Shown here piece by piece: positions 7,926 to 16,500 of a DNA stretch of 64,000 nucleotides. The translations under genes were made by a program, and so were the position numbers. The notes beneath the pieces are model-generated. The model had not been told where the DNA came from, ran no database searches, and saw nothing but the letters and a program-made list of their open reading frames with translations. The DNA is from Cryobacterium algoricola (GTDB lineage: Bacteria; Actinomycetota; Actinomycetes; Actinomycetales; Microbacteriaceae), in the NCBI RefSeq assembly GCF_004402485.1, contig NZ_SOFG01000016.1:62001-126000 (forward strand). Direction: 5' to 3'. Position 1 is the first letter of the stretch. Each line of letters begins with the position of its first letter.

Positions 7926-7956
7926 TTCATAGGGCTCACGTCCCTGTGAGCGTCAA
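7926..7956 (-). promoter_or_regulatory. whiB1 promoter with hyphenated palindrome in the spacer
   Basis: On the minus strand, TTGACG (7951-7956) and TATGAA (7926-7931) are 19 bp apart. The spacer carries GCTCAC-N6-GTGAGC (7934-7951), a perfect 6-bp inverted repeat that could be an operator. The wide spacing hints at activator dependence. The arm order is not that of a CRP site. Confidence 0.45.
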
Positions 7957-8020
7957 CCGGGCCTCAATTATGGTCGCATAATGGTGGGGTCAAATCAATA
8001 GTTTGGTATGGGATATCTCT

Positions 8021-8476
8021 GTGAATCAACAGTTCGACCAGCGTCCGGACGGTGACGCCGGTGCGTCGCGCCCGCGTCGTGCGCCCGCGCTCCTCCTCCT
8101 CGCCGGCCTGCTCTGGGCGGAGGCCGCCCTGCTCTGGGCCGCGGTGGTCTGGCTCATCCTCGAGCTCCTCACCGCGACGCCGACCTCGCTCGCGAGCGGG
8201 GTTGCGATCCTGATCATCGTGCTGATCGCCGCCGCATGGGTGACCGCGATCGCGGTCAATTCCCTGCGGCACCGCGGCTGGATCCGCGGAGCCGCCGTCA
8301 CCTGGCAGGTCGTGCAGATCGCCGTCGCCGTCGGCTGCTTCCAAGGCCTGTACGCGCGTCCCGACCTCGGCTGGGCGCTCCTGGTGCCCTCGATCGTCGT
8401 GCTCGGGCTCCTCTTCACCCCCGCGGTGCTCGCGGCCACGCAGACCCCGCGCGACGAGGGCGACACGGCCGGGTAG
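8021..8476 (+). CDS. small four-helix membrane protein, unknown function
   Basis: A 151-residue protein with a hydrophilic N-terminus ([19 protein letters not shown]) and four hydrophobic segments at about 25-45, 58-78, 92-112 and 118-138. The GTG at 8021 is preferred; a TTG at 8003 extends it by only six residues. Small proteins of this architecture are common in actinobacteria and have no assigned role. It is divergent from whiB1. TTATG-GTCG-CATAA at 7968-7981 lies between the two promoters and may be a shared operator. Confidence 0.65.
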   Translation: MNQQFDQRPDGDAGASRPRRAPALLLLAGLLWAEAALLWAAVVWLILELLTATPTSLASGVAILIIVLIAAAWVTAIAVNSLRHRGWIRGAAVTWQVVQIAVAVGCFQGLYARPDLGWALLVPSIVVLGLLFTPAVLAATQTPRDEGDTAG

Positions 8477-8606
8477 ACATCCGTCGCCTGATGTTCACCC
8501 ACGATTCGTGGCGAGTCGTCGACCTCCCGGTTGGTCCGAGCCGGCAGTGGATGCCACGCGCGGCCACAGGAGGCCGCTCACGGCTCCGGGAGCGTGGGAC
8601 CGGGTG

Positions 8607-9086
8607 TCAGTCGCCGAGGCCGAGCTTCTTGCGCAGGCTCGCGACGTGGCCCGTCGCGCGCACGTTGTAGAGCGCGAGGGTGATCAGTCCGGCCTCGTCG
8701 ATCACGAAGGTGGACCGCAGGACGCCGGTGACTGTCTTGCCGTAGAGGTTCTTCTCGCCCCAGGCGGCGTAGGCCCGGTGCACGGCGAGGTCGGCGTCGC
8801 TCAGCAGCGGGAACGTGAGGCCCTCGGCGTCCCGGAACGCCCGGAGCTTCTCCGGCGTGTCCCGCGAGATGCCGAGTACGCGATAGCCGGCCGTCTCGAG
8901 GGAGCCGAGGCTGTCGCGGAAGTCGCAGGCCTGTTTCGTGCAGGCCGGGGTGAGCGCGGCCGGGTAGAAGTACACGACGACCTTCGAGCCTGCGAACGTC
9001 GCGAGCGAGACGGATGCGCCGTCCTGGTCGGTGAGCGTGAATTGCGGTGCCGGGTCGCCGGCTTCGAGGCGCGTGGAATCAGTCAT
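8607..9086 (-). CDS. bcp: thioredoxin-dependent thiol peroxidase (BCP/PrxQ peroxiredoxin)
   Basis: A 159-residue cytoplasmic peroxiredoxin of the AhpC/TSA superfamily that reduces hydrogen peroxide and organic peroxides using thioredoxin. DPAPQFTLTDQDGASVSLA opens the fold, and VVVYFYPAALTPACTKQACDF (about 34-54) holds the peroxidatic cysteine in TPACT and the PrxQ-type resolving cysteine five residues later. The C-terminus ends in an ordinary helix. It is the last gene of aroA-rsgA-bcp, starting 9 bp after the rsgA stop, and lies next to the redox sigma factor locus. Direct SigR control of bcp is not visible in the sequence. Confidence 0.9.
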   Translation of the reverse strand: MTDSTRLEAGDPAPQFTLTDQDGASVSLATFAGSKVVVYFYPAALTPACTKQACDFRDSLGSLETAGYRVLGISRDTPEKLRAFRDAEGLTFPLLSDADLAVHRAYAAWGEKNLYGKTVTGVLRSTFVIDEAGLITLALYNVRATGHVASLRKKLGLGD

Positions 9087-9095
9087 GCGCTCACG

Positions 9096-10145
9096 CTACC
9101 GGTGGGGGGAGACCGCGAAGGTCGCGAGCAGCCGCTGCAGGGAGTCGAGGCGCGCCTTTCCGGTGTCGCCGAGTTCGCCGGCCGCGACGGCCTCGTTGAT
9201 GGCGCAGTCCGGCGAGTCCGGCAGGTGCGTGCAGCCGCGCGGGCATTTCTCCGCAATCACGGCGAGGTCGGTGAAGGCCTTGAGGATGTTGTCGGTGTTG
9301 ATGTGCCCGAGGCCGAAGGAGCGCACGCCGGGGGTGTCGATGACCCAGCCGCGGCCGGCATCCGTTTCGAGGCGCAGCGACACCGTGGAGGACGAGGTGT
9401 GCCTGCCGCGCCCGGTCACGGTGTTCACGACGCCGACGGCACGGTGGGCGTCCGGAACGAGGGCGTTGACGAGCGTGGACTTGCCGACGCCGGAGTGCCC
9501 GACGAAGACGGTGTCGTGGCCGACGAGCGCGGCCGAGATGCTCTCGAGCGGCATGGCGTCGTCGCGGCTCTCGAAGACGATCAGGTCGAGGCCGGCGAAG
9601 TTGTTCAGGAACTCGGCGGGATCGGCGAGGTCGGTCTTGGTGATGCAGAGGATCGGTGTGACGCCCGCGTCGTACGCCGCGACGAGATACCGGTCGACCA
9701 GACGGATGCGTGGCTCCGGATTCGCGGCCGCGACGACGATGAGCATCTGGTCGGCATTGGCCACGATGACCCGTTCGACGGCGTCGGTGTCGTCGGCGCT
9801 GCGGCGCAGCAGGGTGACCCGCGGCACGATCCGCACGATGCGGGCGAGGCTGCCCTCCGCTCCGGTGGTGTCGCCGACGATGTCGACGCGGTCGCCGGTC
9901 ACGACGGCGTGCTTGCGCAGCTCGCTCGCCCTGGCCGCGGTGACGCGGCGCTCGGTGGGTTTGTTCTCGTCGAGCATGACGGTGTACCGGCCGCGGTCGA
10001 CGGAGAGGATGCGCCCGGTGAGCGCGTCCTCGTGGTCCGGGCGGGTCTTCGTGCGGGGTTTACTGCCCTTGCGGTTGGGGCGCATCCGCACGCTCGACTC
10101 GTCGAACTCGGGTTCGTCGTCCTCCGCGCCGGCCCACCAGCTCAT
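9096..10145 (-). CDS. rsgA: ribosome small subunit-dependent GTPase RsgA
   Basis: A 349-residue circularly permuted GTPase that assists late 30S maturation. An OB-fold RNA-binding domain (about 45-115) is followed by the GTPase domain in the order G4 (ITKTDLAD), G5, G1/P-loop (VGHSGVGKSTLVNAL) and G3 (DTPGVRSFGL). The C-terminal zinc knuckle is KCPRGCTHLPDSPDC. The ATG at 10145 overlaps the aroA stop by 4 bp (ATGA), which fixes the start against a much longer false upstream frame. Actinobacterial genomes commonly place rsgA beside aroA and sigR-rsrA, as here. Confidence 0.93.
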   Translation of the reverse strand: MSWWAGAEDDEPEFDESSVRMRPNRKGSKPRTKTRPDHEDALTGRILSVDRGRYTVMLDENKPTERRVTAARASELRKHAVVTGDRVDIVGDTTGAEGSLARIVRIVPRVTLLRRSADDTDAVERVIVANADQMLIVVAAANPEPRIRLVDRYLVAAYDAGVTPILCITKTDLADPAEFLNNFAGLDLIVFESRDDAMPLESISAALVGHDTVFVGHSGVGKSTLVNALVPDAHRAVGVVNTVTGRGRHTSSSTVSLRLETDAGRGWVIDTPGVRSFGLGHINTDNILKAFTDLAVIAEKCPRGCTHLPDSPDCAINEAVAAGELGDTGKARLDSLQRLLATFAVSPHR

Positions 10146-11506
10146 GAGAGCACGGTCGTCGATGCGAGGAGCGCGTGCCACAGTTCGGGGAACTGGGGGA
10201 GGGTCTTCGCTGTCGTGCCGATGTCCTCGACCTCGACTCCGGGAATCGCGAGGCCGATCAGGGCGCCGGCCGTCGCCATCCGGTGGTCGTCGTAGCTGTG
10301 CCACTGGCCACCGTGCAGGGGCTGCGGGTCGATCTGCAAGCCGTCCGGCAGTTCGGTGACGGCGCCGCCGAGGCCGTTGATCTCGGTCACGAGGGCGGCG
10401 AGGCGGTCGGTCTCGTGGTTGCGGATGTGGCCGATGCCGGTGATCGTGCTCGGGGAGTCCGCGAGGGCGGCGAGGGCGACGAGGGCAGGCGCGAGTTCGC
10501 CTCCGGTGGACAGGTCGAGAGTCACGCCGGTGAGTCGTTCGCCGGCTGTGACGGTGAGCCGGTCGCCCGAGCGGGTGACGAGCGCGCCGAAGAGGGGCAG
10601 CAGGTGCGCGAGGTCGGCGCCGACCTGGGTGGTCTCGGCGGGCCAGCCCGTGATCGTGACGCTCCCGCCGGCGACGAGCGCCGCGGCGAGGAACGGCGCG
10701 GCGTTGGACAGGTCGGGTTCGATGTCTACCTCGATGCCGTGGATCGGACCGGGCCGGGCGATCCATTCGCCGACGGTGGGACTCGTGACGGTGACACCGC
10801 GGCGGGCGAGGGTCGCGATCGTCATCTCGATGTGCGGCAGGCTCGGCAGGCGTTCGCCGTCGTGCCGGAGGTGCAGGCCGCCCTCGAAGCGCGGGGCGGC
10901 GAGGAGCAGGCCGGACACGAACTGGCTCGAGGTCGACGCGTCGACCGTGACCTCACCACCGGCGAGGCTGCCGGTCCCGTGCACGGTGAACGGCAGCGCG
11001 TGGCGGCCGTCGTCGTTGATGTCGGCGCCGAGGGCGCGGAGGGAGGAGATCGTGGTCGCCATCGGGCGGCGGCGGGCGCCGGCATCGCCGTCGAACGTCG
11101 TCGGGCCGAGCGCGAGCGCCGCGACGGGCGGGAGGAAGCGCATCACGGTGCCGGCGAGGCCGCAGTCGATCGTCGTCGAGCCGAAGAGCTCGCCGGGGGT
11201 GATGCGCAGGTCCGCGCCGAACTCACCGTCGCCGGGGACGGAGTCGATCGTCGTGCCGAGCTGCCGGAGCGCGGCGACCATCAGGTCGCTGTCGCGGGAG
11301 TGCAAGGGTGCGCGGAGGAGGGACGGCCCCTCGGCCAGGGCCGCGAGGACGAGCTCACGGTTGGTCAGCGACTTCGAGCCCGGCAGGGAGACGACGGCGG
11401 CGAGCGGCCGGGCGGCGACGGGGGCCGGCCACCAGGCATCCGTCTCTTCGGGCGCGTTGTCGCCGTAGGGATCGAAATCGGGCTTGGAATATCTCGAGAT
11501 CAACAT
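10142..11506 (-). CDS. aroA: 3-phosphoshikimate 1-carboxyvinyltransferase (EPSP synthase)
   Basis: A 454-residue enzyme of the shikimate pathway that joins shikimate-3-phosphate with phosphoenolpyruvate. [20 protein letters not shown] (about 40-59) is the N-terminal substrate-binding signature, and [15 protein letters not shown] and RDSD match other conserved contacts. The C-terminal [16 protein letters not shown] is the DDHR-type motif near the active site. Length is normal for actinobacteria. The first codons overlap the sigR promoter on the other strand. It is first gene of aroA-rsgA-bcp. Confidence 0.94.
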   Translation of the reverse strand: MLISRYSKPDFDPYGDNAPEETDAWWPAPVAARPLAAVVSLPGSKSLTNRELVLAALAEGPSLLRAPLHSRDSDLMVAALRQLGTTIDSVPGDGEFGADLRITPGELFGSTTIDCGLAGTVMRFLPPVAALALGPTTFDGDAGARRRPMATTISSLRALGADINDDGRHALPFTVHGTGSLAGGEVTVDASTSSQFVSGLLLAAPRFEGGLHLRHDGERLPSLPHIEMTIATLARRGVTVTSPTVGEWIARPGPIHGIEVDIEPDLSNAAPFLAAALVAGGSVTITGWPAETTQVGADLAHLLPLFGALVTRSGDRLTVTAGERLTGVTLDLSTGGELAPALVALAALADSPSTITGIGHIRNHETDRLAALVTEINGLGGAVTELPDGLQIDPQPLHGGQWHSYDDHRMATAGALIGLAIPGVEVEDIGTTAKTLPQFPELWHALLASTTVLS

Positions 11507-11511
11507 CGGTT
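11486..11511 (+). promoter_or_regulatory. SigR-type promoter in front of sigR
   Basis: GGAAT at 11486-11490, exactly 18 bp, then GTT at 11509-11511. This is the core of the known SigR/SigH promoter pattern (GGAAT-N18-GTT). It points to autoregulation of sigR-rsrA under thiol oxidation. The boxes overlap the first codons of aroA on the other strand. Confidence 0.75.
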
Positions 11512-11550
11512 ATCAGGATAGTCGGTGATGAACAGATGAGGGAGGTCCCG

Positions 11551-12261
11551 ATGGTGCTGTCAGCGGTGCTTGAACGACCCGAAACGTCCGTGATCGACGC
11601 ATTAGAATTGTCCGTGATGACAACTGATGCGATCGACCTGCGGGACCTGTTCGAAGAACAGGCCATGCCTTACATCGACCAGCTCTACGCCGCAGCAATG
11701 CGGATGACGCGCAATCCCTCGGATGCGCAGGACCTGGTCCAGGAGACGTTCGTCAAGTCGTTCGCCGCCTTCAAGCAGTTCGAGCAGGGCACCAACCTGA
11801 AGGCCTGGCTGTACCGCATCCTCACGAACACTTTCATCAACACCTATCGCAAGAAGCAGCGCGAGCCCTATCAGGGCACGATCGACGACCTCGAAGACTG
11901 GCAGCTCGGGGGCGCCGAATCGACGACCGCGATGGCGAGCCGTTCGGCAGAGGCCGAAGCGATCGATCACCTTCCGGACAGCGCCGTGAAGGACGCTCTG
12001 CAGTCGATCCCGGAAGACTTCCGGCTGGCCGTCTACTTCGCCGACGTCGAGGGCTTCTCCTACCAGGAGATCGCCGAAATCATGAAAACACCGATCGGCA
12101 CCGTGATGAGCCGCCTGCACCGTGGCCGGCGACTCTTGCGTGACCTGTTGGCCGGATATGCGCTCGAGCGCGGCCTGGGTTCAGCCCAGCCCGCATCCGC
12201 GGTCCCGGCCGTAACGGGCCGGGCACAGCCGGGCCGGACCACCTCTGGGAGCACGAAATGA
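11551..12261 (+). CDS. sigR: redox-responsive ECF sigma factor SigR/SigH
   Basis: A group 4 sigma factor directing transcription of thiol-oxidation defence genes. Conserved sequence starts at [15 protein letters not shown] (ATG at 11617, 214 residues). Region 2 contains [20 protein letters not shown] and [20 protein letters not shown]; region 4 contains [20 protein letters not shown] and LHRGRRLL. The ATG at 11551 has the best ribosome binding site (GGGAGG five bases before it) and would add 22 residues, giving 236. Homologues mostly begin at the 11617 position, so both forms are possible, as with the long SigR form of Streptomyces. It overlaps rsrA by 4 bp (ATGA) and is probably inhibited by RsrA when reduced. 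Confidence 0.92.
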   Translation: MVLSAVLERPETSVIDALELSVMTTDAIDLRDLFEEQAMPYIDQLYAAAMRMTRNPSDAQDLVQETFVKSFAAFKQFEQGTNLKAWLYRILTNTFINTYRKKQREPYQGTIDDLEDWQLGGAESTTAMASRSAEAEAIDHLPDSAVKDALQSIPEDFRLAVYFADVEGFSYQEIAEIMKTPIGTVMSRLHRGRRLLRDLLAGYALERGLGSAQPASAVPAVTGRAQPGRTTSGSTK

Positions 12262-12500
12262 CCGATTGCGGCTGCGAGAAGGCCAAGGCCGAACTCGAGG
12301 AGTACCTCCACAACGAACTCTGCGGCGAGGACACCGCCGACATCCAGGAGCACCTCGCCCACTGCACAGACTGCAGCAGCGAACACCTCGTCGGGCGCAC
12401 GCTGACCGAGGCCGTGCAACGCGCCTGCCGGGAGATCGCTCCGGAAGACCTGCGCGACCAGGTCCTGCTCAAACTGCGCACGATCCAGTCCTCCCACTAG
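12258..12500 (+). CDS. rsrA: zinc-containing anti-sigma factor RsrA
   Basis: An 80-residue ZAS-family anti-sigma factor. HLAHCTDC holds the HxxxCxxC zinc signature (H32, C36, C39), with further cysteines at C4, C6 and C22, of which one should be the fourth, redox-active ligand. In the reduced state such proteins hold SigR inactive; disulfide formation releases zinc and sigma. The gene is translationally coupled to sigR. The stop codon is inside a 17-bp tandem repeat. Confidence 0.9.
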   Translation: MTDCGCEKAKAELEEYLHNELCGEDTADIQEHLAHCTDCSSEHLVGRTLTEAVQRACREIAPEDLRDQVLLKLRTIQSSH

Positions 12501-12535
12501 CCCAGTCCTCGCACTAGCCCAGTCCGTGCACCAGC
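12485..12535 (+). repeat. three tandem 17-bp repeats spanning the rsrA stop codon
   Basis: Copies begin at 12485, 12502 and 12519 (consensus CCAGTCCTCGCACTAGC, third copy diverged). The first two each contain TAG, at 12498 and 12515, in different frames; the first is the rsrA stop. Confidence 0.88.
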
Positions 12536-12551
12536 GGATGCCCCGGGCGGG

Positions 12552-13421
12552 CTACCCGGGAGACTGGCTCGTTTCGACGTCGCTCTCGTCTACCTCGACG
12601 AACGCGGCGTCCTCGTCGACGGCGGTCGCTTCGGCTTGCCCTGCCGCGGCCGGCTCGACCGTCCCGAGGTAGAACATCGCGCCCGTCGGGTCTGCGACCT
12701 GGGCGAAGGTGCCGAACTCCGAGTCCCACGGCTCACGGAGCACCGCACCGCCGAGCTCGACGACCCGCGCTGCGGCCGTCGCCGCGTCCGGCACGCCGAA
12801 GTACACCGCCCAGTGCGAGGGGACGCCCTCCGGGAGGAACGCAGTCGCGTCCATCACGCCGGCGACGGGCATGCCCTCCGGCCCGACCGTGCTGTACCGG
12901 AATTCCGGGGTGTCGCTCAACACCTGCGGGTCCCAGCCGAAGACGGCCGAGTAGAACGGCAGGGCGGCGGCGTAGTCCCGGCTGCTGAGCTCGTGCCAGA
13001 TCGGCGTCCCCGCCCGGGCGACGCTGTGGAACCCGTCGAACTCGATCGGCTGCCAGATACCGACCGCGGCGCCGGAGGGGTCGGCGAGCACCGCGGTGCG
13101 CCCCATCCCACCGACCGTGAGCGGCTCGAGGAGCACCTGGCCTCCGGCGGCAACCGCGGCCGTGACCGTGTCGTCGACGTCGTCGACGGAGAGGTAGACG
13201 AGCCACGCGTCCGGGGCTGTCGACCCGTCCGGGGCGGCGGCCATTCCCGCGACATCCGCGGGTCCACGCCGGAAGGTCACGTAGTTGCCGTATTCGGGTC
13301 CGGAGTCGCTCGCGTTCCACCCGAAGAGCTGGGTGTAGAACGCGCGGTCCTTCGCGGGATCCGAGGTCATCAGGTCGTTCCAGCAGGGTTCGCCGAGCCG
13401 GGTCACATCGCGGGTGGACAC
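12552..13421 (-). CDS. two-domain VOC (glyoxalase/bleomycin-resistance-like) protein
   Basis: A 289-residue protein made of two vicinal-oxygen-chelate domains in tandem. Each starts with a similar phrase: CWNDLMTSDPAKDRAFYTQLFGW (about 13-35) and IWHELSSRDYAAALPFYSAVFGW (about 140-162). Each ends with a strand such as VLADPSGAAVGIWQP or QVADPTGAMFYLGT. Such proteins bind or degrade small substrates or sequester drugs; metal ligands and substrate cannot be fixed from sequence. The GTG start has an AAGGAGT site upstream. The C-terminal 30 residues are an acidic tail (VDEDAAFVEVDESDVE), unusual in the family and perhaps disordered. Confidence 0.82.
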   Translation of the reverse strand: MSTRDVTRLGEPCWNDLMTSDPAKDRAFYTQLFGWNASDSGPEYGNYVTFRRGPADVAGMAAAPDGSTAPDAWLVYLSVDDVDDTVTAAVAAGGQVLLEPLTVGGMGRTAVLADPSGAAVGIWQPIEFDGFHSVARAGTPIWHELSSRDYAAALPFYSAVFGWDPQVLSDTPEFRYSTVGPEGMPVAGVMDATAFLPEGVPSHWAVYFGVPDAATAAARVVELGGAVLREPWDSEFGTFAQVADPTGAMFYLGTVEPAAAGQAEATAVDEDAAFVEVDESDVETSQSPG

Positions 13422-13522
13422 AGCAGCACTCCTTCGGTCGCGTCGCGGTCCCTGGCACGCTCGGGGTCGCGATCGCGGCCAGCCTACGACCGGGCCCGTC
13501 TCCCGGCAATGCCTGTACCTTC

Positions 13523-13562
13523 CCGGTCGAGAGTGCCCAGCGGAACGGGAACTCTCGACCGG
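13523..13562 (-). terminator. hairpin downstream of kgd
   Basis: CCGGTCGAGAGT (13523-13534) pairs perfectly with ACTCTCGACCGG (13551-13562) across 16 nt. It lies just after the kgd stop in its transcription direction. There is no U-tract, as is usual in these genomes. Confidence 0.65.
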
Positions 13563-13572
13563 AACGGTGCGG

Positions 13573-16500
13573 CTAAAGGGTGAGCGCGTTCCTCAGCAGC
13601 TCGACCTGCTCGGCGGCGTGCCGCTTCGCGGACCCGGCGGCGGGCGATGCCGAGGCGGCCCGGGAGAACACCCGAACCGAGCGCTCGACGAGCTTGCTGG
13701 TGCTGAAGTAGAAGAACGGCCAGGCGCCCTGGTTCTCCGGCTCGTCCTGTACCCAGGCGAGTTCGGCATCCGGGTACTGGGCGACGACCTCGGCGATCTC
13801 GGCGGCGGGCAACGGGTAGAACTGCTCGAGCCGCACGAGTGCGATCTCCGGGTTCGGGTTCTTCTCGAGTTCGCTGAGCAGGTCGTAGTAGAGCTTGCCC
13901 GCCATGAACAGCACCCGCTTGACGGCGGCCTTGTCCGTGATGCGCGCGTCATCGATCACGGGCTCGAAACGTCCGTGGGTGAAGTCGGCGACCGCGCTCG
14001 TCGCGCCGCGCAGGCGCAGCATCGACTTCGGCGTGAAGACCACCAGCGGGCGCCGCGGGCGCATGTACGCCTGGCGACGCAGCAGGTGGAAGTACGAGGC
14101 CGGAGTCGACGGACGTGCGACGGTCATGTTGTTCTCGGCGCACAGCTGCAGGTAGCGCTCGATCCTGGCCGAGGAGTGGTCGGGCCCCTGGCCCTCGTAG
14201 CCGTGCGGCAGGAGGAGGACGACGGAGGACCGCTGGCCCCACTTCTGTTCGGCGGAGGCCACGAACTCGTCGATCACGGTCTGGGCGCCGTTGGCGAAGT
14301 CGCCGAACTGGGCTTCCCAGAGCACGAGGGCGTCGGCGCGTTCGACGGAGTAGCCGTACTCGAAGCCCATCGCCGCGTATTCGCTCAGGAGTGAGTCGTA
14401 GATCCAGAACCGGGCCTGGTCCTCGCTGAGATTCGCGAGCGGCAGCCATTCCTGGCCGTTGATGCGGTCGTGGAGGACGGCGTGGCGCTGCACGAAGGTG
14501 CCGCGGCGGGCATCCTGACCGGCGAAGCGCACCGGGGTCCGCTCGAGCAGGAGGGAGCCGAGGGCGAGGAGCTCGCCGAACGCCCAGTCGATGTTGCCGT
14601 TGCGGCTCATGTCCACGCGCTTCTGCATGAGCTGCTGGAGCTTGTTGTGCACGGTGAAGCCGGCGGGCTTGTTGAGGAAGGCGTCCCCGATGAGATGCAC
14701 GACGGCCTCGGGCACGCCGGTGGTCGCCGGTTCGCCGACGGCTTCGTCCTGCAGGGTGTTGCCGGAGGACAGGCCCTGGCTGCCGACGATCGGGATCGAG
14801 GACGACTGCGCGGCGTGCGTTTCCATGAACGCGCGCTCGAGGCGGTCCTGGAAGTCGGCGTGCGCGGCCTCGTACTCGGCCTCGGTGATGTCGCCACGCC
14901 CGACGAGGGCTTCGGTGTAGAGCTTCCGCACCGAGCGCTTGGCCTCGATCAGGTTGTACATCAGGGGCTGCGTCATCGAGGGGTCGTCGCCCTCGTTGTG
15001 ACCACGCCTGCGGTAGCAGATCAGGTCGATCACGACGTCGCGCTTGAACTCCTGGCGGTAGGCGAACGCGAGCTCCGCGACCCGCACGACGGCCTCGGGG
15101 TCGTCGCCGTTCACGTGGAAGATCGGGGCCTGGATGGTCTTGGCGACGTCGGTCGAGTAGACCGAGGTGCGCGCGTCGAGGGGCAGCGTCGTGAACCCGA
15201 CCTGGTTGTTGACGACGAGGTGGATCGTGCCGCCGGTGCGGAAGCCGCGCAGCTGGGACATCTGCAGCGTCTCGAGCACGATGCCCTGCCCGGCCATGGC
15301 GGCGTCGCCGTGCACGAGGACGGGGAGGGTCGAGAAGGTGCCGATCGGCTTGCGGTCCTGCTTGGCGCGCACGATACCCTCGAGCACTCCGTCGACCGCC
15401 TCGAGGTGCGAGGGGTTCGCAGCGAGGTAGACCGGGATCTCCACGCCGTTGTTTCCGCGGAAGCTGCCCTCGGTGCCGAGATGGTACTTGACGTCCCCGG
15501 AGCCCTGCACGCTGCGCGGGTCCTGGGTGCCCTCGAACTCGCGGAAGATCTGACCGTAGGTCTTTCCGGCGATGTTGGTGAGCACGTTCAGCCGGCCGCG
15601 GTGGGCCATGCCGATCGCGACGCCGTCGAGTCCCGCACTCGCGGCGCCCTCGAGGATCGCGTCGAGGAGCGGGATGGTGGACTCGCCGCCCTCGAGGCTG
15701 AATCGCTTCTGGCCGACGTACTTGGTCTGCAGGAAGGTCTCGAAGGCCTCGGCCTCGTTGAGCTTGCCGAGGATGCGCATCTGCTCGTCATGCGTGGGCT
15801 TGACGTAGCTCTTCTCCATCTTTTCCTGCATCCACTTGCGCTGGGCAGGGTCCTGGATGTGCATGTACTCGATGCCGGTCGTGCGGCAGTAGGAGTCGCG
15901 GAGCACTCCGAGGATGTCGCGGAGCAGCATCAGCCGCTGGCTGCCGAAGCCGCCGGTGACGAACTGGCGGTCGAGGTCCCAGAAGGTGAGGCCGTGGTTC
16001 GCGATGTCGAGGTCGGGGTGGGTGCGCTGGGTGTATTCGAGCGGGTCGACGTCGGCCATCAGGTGGCCGCGGACCCGGTACGCGTTGATCAGCTCCTGCA
16101 CGCGGGCGGTCTTGTCGACGGCGCTCGCGAGGTCCACGCTGATGTCCGGCGCCCAGTGGATCGGGTCGTAGGGGATGCGCAGGGCCGCGAAGATGTCCTC
16201 GTAGAAGTGGTGCCCGCCGATGAGGAGCTCGTGCACGATCTTGAGGAACTCGCCGGAGCCGGCGCCCTGGATGACGCGGTGGTCGTAGGTGCTCGTCAGG
16301 GTGATGGTCTTGGAGATGGCCAGCCCGGTGAGCGTCTTGACGCTCGCGCCCTGGAACTCCGCCGGGTAGTCGAGGGCGCCGGCGCCGATGATGCAGCCCT
16401 GCCCCTTCATCAGCCGCGGTACGGAGTGCACGGTGCCGATGCCGCCCGGGTTGGTGAGCGACACGGTCGCGCCGGAGAAGTCGTCCGCGGTCAGCTTGTT

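Noticed and set aside
7934..7951. CRP binding site before whiB1
   Set aside because: CRP sites read GTGA-N6-TCAC, whereas this reads TCAC-N6-GTGA.
9096..10766. A longer form of RsgA reaching into aroA
   Set aside because: The extra N-terminus is Arg/Pro/His-rich antisense-type sequence, and the ATG at 10145 overlaps the aroA stop as expected for coupling.
12060..12497. Minus-strand frames opposite sigR-rsrA
   Set aside because: They oppose two clearly conserved, coupled genes and have no start signal of their own.
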